Origin: Lachnospiraceae bacterium
GTDB lineage: Bacteria > Bacillota > Clostridia > Lachnospirales > Lachnospiraceae
Direction of reading: 5' to 3'
Length of the DNA stretch: 9,588 nucleotides
NCBI GenBank assembly: GCA_014804185.1
Contig: JAAVAG010000097.1
Span: 1 to 9,588, forward strand
Shown: positions 1 to 5,048 of the stretch, piece by piece
Position numbering within the stretch: position 1 is the stretch's first letter
How the letters are laid out: each line of letters starts with the position of its first letter
Translations under genes and position numbers: made by a program
The notes under the pieces: model-generated
Database searches by the model: none
Seen by the model: the letters and a program-made list of their open reading frames with translations, nothing else
What the model was told of the DNA's origin: nothing

Positions 1-587
1 AGGAAGCATATCGGATGGGGATACAGTATCTGACAGTCTACGCCTTCTCCACCGAAAACTGGAACCGGCCAAAGGATGAGGTGGACGCGTTGATGAAGCT
101 TCTGCGCAATTATATGAAGACCTGCCTGAAAACGGCTGAAAAAAACCGTATGTGCGTCAGGGTCATCGGAGATAAGACGGGACTTGCCGAGGACATCAGG
201 CTCCGCATTGCCGAACTGGAGGAGGCCACCAGGAACAATGACGGCCTTCATTTTCAGATTGCCCTGAACTACGGAGGCCGCGATGAGATCCGTCGCGTGG
301 CGCGCAGAATTGCCGAAAAAACAGCGGCGGGGGAACTGCGTCCGGAGGAAATTACGGAAGAATATATTTCCGACATGCTGGATACCGGCGGCCTGCCGGA
401 GCCTGATCTGCTGATCCGCACATGCAATGAACAGAGAATTTCTAATTTTCTGTTGTGGCAGCTGGCCTACACGGAATTTTATGTCACTCCTGTGGCATGG
501 CCGGATTTCACGAAAGAAGAATTGATAAAAGCTGTGGAAGCATATAATCATAGAGACAGAAGATACGGCGGGGTGAAGGAGGAATAA
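1..587 (+). CDS. uppS: Undecaprenyl diphosphate synthase (isoprenyl transferase), 5'-truncated by the window edge
   Basis: This is a cis-prenyltransferase that adds isopentenyl units to farnesyl diphosphate to make the C55 lipid carrier for peptidoglycan and other wall polymers. The frame is open from base 3 and codes for 194 visible residues. The ATG at 15 is internal: in-frame codons before it (E-A-Y-R) continue the family's usual EAYR-x-GI-x-YLTVYAFSTENW block. The true start lies upstream, and about 50 N-terminal residues, including the catalytic-Asp motif MDGNxRWA, are missing. Visible motifs, numbered within the fragment, are FSTENW (15-20), RVIGD (53-57), NYGGRDE (89-95), PEPDLLIRT (132-140), EQRISNFLLWQLAYTEF (143-159) and WPDF (166-169). 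The IRT motif is followed by Cys-Asn where many homologues have Ser-Gly. It heads the operon with cdsA, dxr and rseP, and its last codons contain the cdsA ribosome binding site. Confidence 0.96.
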   Translation, partial: EAYRMGIQYLTVYAFSTENWNRPKDEVDALMKLLRNYMKTCLKTAEKNRMCVRVIGDKTGLAEDIRLRIAELEEATRNNDGLHFQIALNYGGRDEIRRVARRIAEKTAAGELRPEEITEEYISDMLDTGGLPEPDLLIRTCNEQRISNFLLWQLAYTEFYVTPVAWPDFTKEELIKAVEAYNHRDRRYGGVKEE

Positions 588-591
588 TTCC

Positions 592-1449
592 ATGTTTTGG
601 ACCAGATTGTTCAGCGGAATCGTATTGTTGGTGATCGCCATCGGCTCTATCTGGCTGGGCGGGCCTGTTTTGACAGCGGTGCTGCTTGCGGTTTCACTTG
701 TGGGATACCGTGAACTTACCAAAGCGCTGGGAGTGTCTTCGTTAACTGCTGTTGAGATCGTGGGTCTGGCCGGTACAGTGCTTTATTACGGAACAATGCA
801 GCTTTGCATGATTACGACAGTATCCGGACAGATGTGGTGGGAAAGTGCGAATGGCGCCGTATGGCTCCTGGGCTGTATCGTGCTGGTATTTGTGGCGCAG
901 CTTTTCGTCTATGTCTTTGCCTTTCCCAAGTATCAGACGGAACAGGTGATTGCCGGTTTCTTTTCCTTTGTGTATGCCCCTGTGATGCTGTCTTTTATTG
1001 AACTGACAAGAATGAGTACTGCAGGAATTCTTATAGTATGGCTTATACTGATCAGTTCCTGGGGATGTGATACCTGTGCCTATGTGGTGGGAAAGCTGAT
1101 CGGAAAAAAGAAGATATTTCCCGTCTTAAGCCCTAAGAAATCTCTGGAGGGCTGCATCGGCGGAGTGATCGGAGCGGCGCTTTTAGGCTTTTTGTATGGG
1201 AAACTTCTGGTGAGTTTTTTTCCTACGACGGCGGACACTTTTGCCTGGCAGTCGGCACTGATCTGTGCCGTTGGTGCGGTCACGAGCATGGTGGGAGATC
1301 TGGCGGCATCTGCCATCAAACGAAATAAAGGGATTAAGGATTATGGAAAACTGATTCCCGGTCACGGCGGCATCATGGACCGGTTTGACAGTGTGATTGT
1401 GACTGCTCCCCTGATTTACTTTATGGCGCTTCTGCTGCTGGGAGGCTGA
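592..1449 (+). CDS. cdsA: Phosphatidate cytidylyltransferase (CDP-diglyceride synthase)
   Basis: This integral membrane enzyme converts phosphatidic acid and CTP to CDP-diacylglycerol, the precursor of the major phospholipids. The 285-residue product is of normal length. It is very hydrophobic, with about eight membrane segments starting at residues 5-35. The C-terminal family signature is complete at residues 240-266: S-A-I-K-R, then K-D, then the GHGG-I-M-D-R-F-D ending. Upstream are the family-typical SSWGCDTCAYVVGKLIGKKK stretch (155-174) and SPKKSLEG (180-187). The start is 4 bases after the uppS stop and has an AAGGAGG ribosome binding site at 576-582, 9 bases away. Its place between uppS and dxr is the common order in Gram-positive bacteria. 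Confidence 0.96.
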   Translation: MFWTRLFSGIVLLVIAIGSIWLGGPVLTAVLLAVSLVGYRELTKALGVSSLTAVEIVGLAGTVLYYGTMQLCMITTVSGQMWWESANGAVWLLGCIVLVFVAQLFVYVFAFPKYQTEQVIAGFFSFVYAPVMLSFIELTRMSTAGILIVWLILISSWGCDTCAYVVGKLIGKKKIFPVLSPKKSLEGCIGGVIGAALLGFLYGKLLVSFFPTTADTFAWQSALICAVGAVTSMVGDLAASAIKRNKGIKDYGKLIPGHGGIMDRFDSVIVTAPLIYFMALLLLGG

Positions 1450-1483
1450 CAGGATTTGTTTTTGAGTCATGAAAGGCATGGAG

Positions 1484-1490
1484 AAAGGAA
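1484..1490 (+). promoter_or_regulatory. Ribosome binding site that sets the dxr start
   Basis: AAAGGAA ends 5 bases before the ATG at 1496 (GGA to ATG spacing 6). The in-frame ATGs at 1469 and 1478 lack a well-placed Shine-Dalgarno sequence; the nearest AGGA to the first is at 1451-1454, 14 bases away. This favours 1496 as the start. Confidence 0.7.
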
Positions 1491-1495
1491 AGTTC

Positions 1496-2656
1496 ATGGA
1501 AGAACATGATAATAGAAAAAAAATAGGCATATTGGGTTCGACGGGCTCTATCGGCACACAGACCCTGGATGTTGTCAGGGCGAATCCTGAACTGGAAGTG
1601 ACCGCGCTGGCGGCGGGTTCCAGTGTGGAGCAGATGGAGAGACAGATCAGGGAATTCCGCCCGCGTCTGGCCGTTATGTGGGAGGAAAAGGCGGCGGAAG
1701 ATCTGCGCCGGAGAGTGGCAGATCTGAATACAAAGATTTCCTGCGGGATGGACGGACTGTTGGAAATTGCCGCTTCGGAAGAAACAGAGGTATTATTGAC
1801 GGCCGTTGTGGGTATGATTGGTATCAGACCCACGATCGAGGCGATCAGCCGCGGGAAGAGTGTCGCGCTGGCAAACAAGGAGACGCTGGTTACGGCGGGA
1901 CATATTATTATGCCGCTGGCGGAGAAACGACATGCATCCGTCCTTCCGGTGGACAGCGAGCACAGCGCCATTTTTCAGTCCATGAACGGAGAGCCAAGAG
2001 GCAGAGTGGAAAAAATTCTTCTGACGGCATCAGGCGGTCCTTTTCGGGGAAAGAGCAGAGCGCAGCTTCGGGATATCACGGTGGAAGACGCCCTGAAGCA
2101 TCCAAACTGGTCTATGGGAAAGAAAATTACAGTGGATTCTTCCACGATGGTAAATAAAGGGCTGGAGGTAATGGAGGCACGGTGGCTGTTTGACGTTATG
2201 CCGCAGCAGATTCAGGTGGTGGTTCATCCGCAGAGCATCGTTCATTCCATGGTGCAGTATGTGGACGGAGGTATTATCGCGCAGCTTGGTATGCCGGATA
2301 TGAAACTTCCGATTCAGTACGCGCTTTTCTATCCCGACAGAAAGCCGATGGGAGGAGAACGCGTGGATTTCTTTAAATTGAGAAATCTCACCTTTGAAGA
2401 GCCGGATCTGGAGGCTTTCCCAGGACTGAAGCTTGCCTACGACGCCCTGGAAGCGGGCGGCACCATGCCCGTAGTCTACAATGCGGCCAATGAGAAAGCG
2501 GTCAGCCTTTTCCTTGCACGACGGATCAGGTATCTGCAGATTCCCGAACTGATCGAAGCTTCCATGAGACATCATACGCCCGTTGCGGATCCGAGTGTGG
2601 ATCAGATCCTTGCAGCCGAGGCAGAGACGTATGACTATATTATGACAGAGGTGTAA
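1496..2656 (+). CDS. dxr: 1-deoxy-D-xylulose 5-phosphate reductoisomerase
   Basis: Dxr (IspC) catalyses the NADPH- and divalent-metal-dependent rearrangement and reduction of DXP to MEP, the committed step of the non-mevalonate isoprenoid pathway. From the ATG at 1496 the product is 386 residues; the in-frame ATG at 1469 would add nine residues but lacks a good ribosome binding site. The NADPH-binding loop is GILGSTGSIG (11-20). NKETLVTAG is at 127-135. Metal-binding D153 and E155 lie in PVDSEHSAIFQ, and E224 lies in NKGLEVMEA. The substrate and flexible-loop motifs are LTASGGPFR (176-184), HPNWSMG (202-208) and HPQSIVHS (244-251). All family-typical blocks are present, so the enzyme should be active. 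It sits between cdsA and rseP, and its C5 products feed the UppS pathway encoded in the same operon. Confidence 0.97.
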   Translation: MEEHDNRKKIGILGSTGSIGTQTLDVVRANPELEVTALAAGSSVEQMERQIREFRPRLAVMWEEKAAEDLRRRVADLNTKISCGMDGLLEIAASEETEVLLTAVVGMIGIRPTIEAISRGKSVALANKETLVTAGHIIMPLAEKRHASVLPVDSEHSAIFQSMNGEPRGRVEKILLTASGGPFRGKSRAQLRDITVEDALKHPNWSMGKKITVDSSTMVNKGLEVMEARWLFDVMPQQIQVVVHPQSIVHSMVQYVDGGIIAQLGMPDMKLPIQYALFYPDRKPMGGERVDFFKLRNLTFEEPDLEAFPGLKLAYDALEAGGTMPVVYNAANEKAVSLFLARRIRYLQIPELIEASMRHHTPVADPSVDQILAAEAETYDYIMTEV

Positions 2657-2662
2657 GCCGGA

Positions 2663-3745
2663 ATGATGACTTTTATTCTTTTCATTATAATTTTTGGCAT
2701 CGTGGTGCTGTCCCATGAGTTTGGGCATTTTATCATCGCCAAGCTGAACGGTATTCATGTGGTGGAATTTTCCATCGGGATGGGGCCTACATTGTGCTCT
2801 TTTAAAAAGAAAGAGACCAAATATTCCATTAAACTGCTTCCCATCGGCGGCGCGTGTATGTTTGAGGGGGAGGACGGACTTGAAGCCGAAAAGGATAAGG
2901 AGAAAGCTGACGGGGACAAAACCGCAGAGCCGGAGGGCTCTTTTCTGAATGCAAATGTATGGGCGCGAATCGCTACGGTGGCGGCGGGACCGATTTTTAA
3001 CTTTATCCTGGCCTTTTTCTTTGCTGTGATTCTCGTCACCATGAGTCTTACGGATCAGCCGGTAGTCAGCTCCGTGGTGGATGGCGGGGCCGCGCAGGAG
3101 GCCGGACTGGCGGAGGGAGACAGGATCACCAGTATAGACGGAGAGAAAACTTATCTGTTCCGCGATATTCAGCTGATGTTTGCGGCAAGCAGAGGAAAGC
3201 CCATGGAGATCGTCTATGAGAGAGACGGCGAGAAAAACAGTGTCACCCTGACGCCGGTATATAATGAAGAAACCGGCGTATATCAGATGGGAATCTATGG
3301 CGGTATCTATGAACAGAGTGAGGGGATCGGAGTTCTCCGTGATGCGTGGTATGAGATGCGCTACTGCACCAGGGCAACCTACAAAAGTCTCGGCATGCTG
3401 CTTACGGGAAACTTTAAAAGGGAGGATGTCGCAGGCCCTGTGGGAATAGCGGTCAATGTGGTGGGAAAAACCTACGACACTGCCAAGGAGTACGGAGTAA
3501 AGAGTGTGGTTCTGAACATGATGAACATTGTTCTTCTGCTCTCCGTAAATCTGGGTATCCTGAATCTGCTGCCGCTGCCTGCCCTGGACGGAGGACGGCT
3601 GGTGTTTCTCCTGATCGAGGTTGTGAGAAGAAAGCCTGTCCCTCCGGAAAAAGAGGGAATCGTCCACTTTGTGGGCATGGTCTTTTTTATGGGGCTGATG
3701 GTAGTGGTGCTGTTTAATGATCTTGTAAATATTTTCGGGAAATAA
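2663..3745 (+). CDS. rseP: Site-2 intramembrane zinc metalloprotease, RseP/M50B family
   Basis: This is a membrane-embedded metalloprotease of the RseP/RasP/SpoIVFB superfamily that cleaves transmembrane substrates such as anti-sigma factors and leftover signal peptides. Its 360 residues include the zinc motif HEFGH (18-22) in the first membrane helix, a PDZ domain at about 132-205, and the second active-site motif NLLPLPALDGGRL (301-313). Further hydrophobic segments lie around 104-128, 285-302 and 333-354. A strongly charged, Lys/Glu/Asp-rich insert lies at about 69-92. It starts 6 bases after the dxr stop, with GAGGTG at 2648-2653 as ribosome binding site. The in-frame second ATG at 2666 is less well spaced. 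This is the last gene of the operon, followed by hairpins. The specific substrate cannot be told from sequence. Confidence 0.95.
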   Translation: MMTFILFIIIFGIVVLSHEFGHFIIAKLNGIHVVEFSIGMGPTLCSFKKKETKYSIKLLPIGGACMFEGEDGLEAEKDKEKADGDKTAEPEGSFLNANVWARIATVAAGPIFNFILAFFFAVILVTMSLTDQPVVSSVVDGGAAQEAGLAEGDRITSIDGEKTYLFRDIQLMFAASRGKPMEIVYERDGEKNSVTLTPVYNEETGVYQMGIYGGIYEQSEGIGVLRDAWYEMRYCTRATYKSLGMLLTGNFKREDVAGPVGIAVNVVGKTYDTAKEYGVKSVVLNMMNIVLLLSVNLGILNLLPLPALDGGRLVFLLIEVVRRKPVPPEKEGIVHFVGMVFFMGLMVVVLFNDLVNIFGK

Positions 3746-3747
3746 TG

Positions 3748-3768
3748 AATTTGGCAAATCGCCAAATT
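3748..3768. repeat. Perfect 8-bp inverted repeat immediately after the rseP stop
   Basis: AATTTGGC (3748-3755) is matched by GCCAAATT (3761-3768) across a 5-base loop. It begins 2 bases after the rseP stop codon and is not followed by a T-run, so it is not a terminator on its own. It may protect the 3' end of the operon transcript or stack on the terminator that follows. Confidence 0.6.
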
Positions 3769-3770
3769 TG

Positions 3771-3823
3771 AGCGGCCGGTTTTTGGGAAATATTACGTCT
3801 TGCTATTTCCGCCGGCTGCTTTT
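3771..3823 (+). terminator. Probable intrinsic terminator of the uppS-cdsA-dxr-rseP operon
   Basis: The outer stem AGCGGCCGG (3771-3779) pairs with CCGGCTGCT (3812-3820), nine pairs including one G-T wobble. An inner stem GGAAATA (3786-3792) pairs with TATTTCC (3804-3810). The helix is followed directly by TTTT (3820-3823) and then AT-rich sequence. The T-tract is short and the stem carries an asymmetric internal loop, so termination could be partial. A promoter overlaps its 3' side. Confidence 0.65.
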
Positions 3824-3828
3824 ATAAT
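3800..3828 (+). promoter_or_regulatory. Sigma-A promoter for the small membrane-protein gene, overlapping the terminator
   Basis: TTGCTA (3800-3805, 4 of 6 matches to TTGACA) is followed after exactly 17 bases by TATAAT (3823-3828), a perfect -10. The predicted start site is near 3835. The -35 and spacer lie inside the terminator hairpin. The next gene with a good ribosome binding site begins at 3942, giving a leader of about 107 bases. That leader contains a small GCGGG/CCCGC hairpin (3873-3884) and a CAAATT/AATTTG dyad (3897-3902 and 3912-3917). Confidence 0.55.
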
Positions 3829-3844
3829 TAGATATATTCTAATT
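3826..3844. promoter_or_regulatory. 19-bp perfect dyad over the -10/start-site region; candidate operator
   Basis: AATTAGA (3826-3832), spacer TATAT, TCTAATT (3838-3844). The 7-5-7 perfect dyad overlaps the last three bases of the -10 at 3823-3828 and spans the expected start site near 3835. That is where a dimeric repressor would act. The sequence is AT-rich, so chance symmetry is possible. No regulator gene is present in the window. Confidence 0.35.
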
Positions 3845-3941
3845 CGTGCATCAATCTTCTATATTACAATCAGCGGGTTCCCGCAAAAAATTCAGACAAA
3901 TTCTTTCCAACAATTTGGGCATTAAAAGATGGAGGCGCATA

Positions 3942-4293
3942 ATGGCACATTTTATACGACGCAGATGGAGAACAATTATTCCATGGCTGCTCGGCTTTAT
4001 GGCGGGCATGCTGGCGATGAACCTGGAAATTTCCCTGGCCGGAGGGGCAGACGGGAACATGATTCCGGGCATGGTCAGCGCTGCGGAGGACGGGCTTCTT
4101 CCGGCAGTTTTATAATGACAGCGGGCAGAAAGTGTGCGTGCGCCAGGATGCCGTGCTGGAACTGGAGAAAGCGCTGCGGATCGAACTGCCGCTTAGAGAC
4201 TGGGCTGCTGAGCAGACAGGGCTGCTGGAGATGCGGCTGTACCTTGAGGACGGAACCGTATTGTCCGGGAGGCTTACCGTGCAAAAAAGATAA
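3942..4293 (+). pseudogene. Small single-pass membrane protein gene, frame broken by a one-base shift; family not recognised
   Basis: A GGAGG at 3931-3935 lies 6 bases before the ATG at 3942, an excellent start. This frame gives 57 residues and stops at 4113-4115. It begins with a basic segment (HFIRRRWR) and one hydrophobic helix (about residues 12-34), then turns acidic. From 4108 a different frame continues without a break to TAA at 4291-4293. It adds 61 protein-like residues (FYNDSGQKV at the start, LEMRLYLEDGTVLSGRL near the end) rich in alternating charged and hydrophobic positions. The second frame has a stop at 4060-4062 and no start with a ribosome binding site, so it cannot be a separate gene. 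Removing one T from TTTT at 4108-4111 joins the two into about 116 residues: a short cytoplasmic tail, a membrane anchor and an external domain. It could be a mutation, a sequencing error or programmed frameshifting. I do not recognise the family. Confidence 0.6.
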
Positions 4294-4354
4294 ACTGTGC
4301 CGGATTACGGACCAAAAAGGGAAACGCAGTTGCGCAACCGGACGGAATAAAGTT

Positions 4355-4383
4355 TTGACTTTCTCTGAAAAAAATACTATAAT
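4355..4383 (+). promoter_or_regulatory. Strong sigma-A promoter upstream of apt
   Basis: TTGACT (4355-4360, 5 of 6) and TATAAT (4378-4383, 6 of 6) are separated by 17 bases rich in T and A. The start site is expected near 4390, leaving an untranslated leader of about 69 bases before the apt ATG at 4459. It probably drives apt and the relA-type gene and may reach the downstream genes. A 10-bp palindrome, GTTGCGCAAC (4329-4338), lies 16 bases upstream of the -35. Confidence 0.8.
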
Positions 4384-4458
4384 AGTAAATACCGCTGTAA
4401 TAATGCGTTGGAGGGTATTGCAGATTACCTGAATACATACAAAAGGAGAGGGTAGACT

Positions 4459-4983
4459 ATGAAGAAACTGGAAGAATATGTGAGAAGTATTCCGGATTTT
4501 CCGGAGGAAGGCGTCATTTTTCGGGACGTTACCAGTGTTTTGCAGGATGCGGACGGACTTCGTCTGGCAATCGATACCATGCAGGATAAGATAAAGGATC
4601 TGGAGTTTGACGTGGTGGCAGGGCCGGAATCCAGAGGTTTTATCTTTGGAACGCCTATTGCATATAATAACCATAAGCCCTTTGTGCTGATCCGCAAGAA
4701 AGGAAAGCTTCCCTGTGAGACCGTGGAAAAGGAATATGATCTGGAATATGGCAAAGCAGTGATCGAGATGCATAAAGATTCCGTCCGTCCGGGACAGAAA
4801 GTACTTATTGTAGACGATCTGATCGCCACGGGAGGAACGACCAAGGCAATGATAGATCTGGTGGAATCTCTGGGCGGACAGGTAGTGGGAGTTGTGGTAC
4901 TGATCGAACTGGCCGGATTGAATGGCAGAGAGAAAATCGGTAATTACCGTCTGGATGCGGCGATCCGCTATGAGGGCAAATAA
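4459..4983 (+). CDS. apt: Adenine phosphoribosyltransferase
   Basis: Apt is a cytoplasmic purine-salvage enzyme that converts adenine and PRPP to AMP and pyrophosphate. The 174-residue length is standard. The PRPP-binding loop is VLIVDDLIATGGT (115-127), with the two adjacent acidic residues and the TGGT turn. The N-terminal block IPDFPEEGVIFRDVT (11-25) and AGPESRGFIFG (54-64) are characteristic of Apt rather than of xanthine or hypoxanthine enzymes. The start has an AAGGAG ribosome binding site at 4443-4448. Its neighbour is the (p)ppGpp synthetase/hydrolase, a pairing common in Firmicutes. The recJ gene often found just upstream in related bacteria is not here; the small broken gene is there instead. 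Confidence 0.96.
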   Translation: MKKLEEYVRSIPDFPEEGVIFRDVTSVLQDADGLRLAIDTMQDKIKDLEFDVVAGPESRGFIFGTPIAYNNHKPFVLIRKKGKLPCETVEKEYDLEYGKAVIEMHKDSVRPGQKVLIVDDLIATGGTTKAMIDLVESLGGQVVGVVVLIELAGLNGREKIGNYRLDAAIRYEGK

Positions 4984-4987
4984 CAAC

Positions 4988-5012
4988 GGACACCACGCTC
5001 CGCGAGATGTCC
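4988..5012. repeat. Imperfect hairpin in the apt-relA gap
   Basis: GGACA (4988-4992) pairs with TGTCC (5008-5012), enclosing a symmetric 3x3 internal loop and a CGC/GCG stem (4996-4998 with 5002-5004) capped by three bases. It begins 4 bases after the apt stop. It lacks a following T-run, so a terminator is unlikely. It could be an RNA-processing or attenuating element between the two genes. Confidence 0.35.
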
Positions 5013-5048
5013 TTATGTTAAATAAATTGGTCAGGTGGCTGGTGAAAT

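Noticed and set aside
2030..3757. A 575-codon open frame on the minus strand opposite dxr and rseP.
   Set aside because: Its product is rich in His, Arg and Ser with no family motif, and it lies fully opposite two clearly conserved genes. It is a shadow of their codon use.
3873..3884. The GCGGG/CCCGC hairpin as a terminator or attenuator.
   Set aside because: On the plus strand it is followed by A, not T. On the minus strand the T-run comes before the stem. It is kept only as a note on the leader.
4329..4338. The GTTGCGCAAC palindrome upstream of the apt -35 as an operator.
   Set aside because: Ten-base palindromes are expected several times by chance in a window this size, and it lies too far upstream to overlap the promoter core.
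3929..4432. A 167-codon plus-strand frame overlapping the broken small gene and running through the apt promoter.
   Set aside because: The product is dominated by Arg, Cys and Gly and reads through the promoter. The two other frames in the same stretch look far more protein-like and one has the ribosome binding site.
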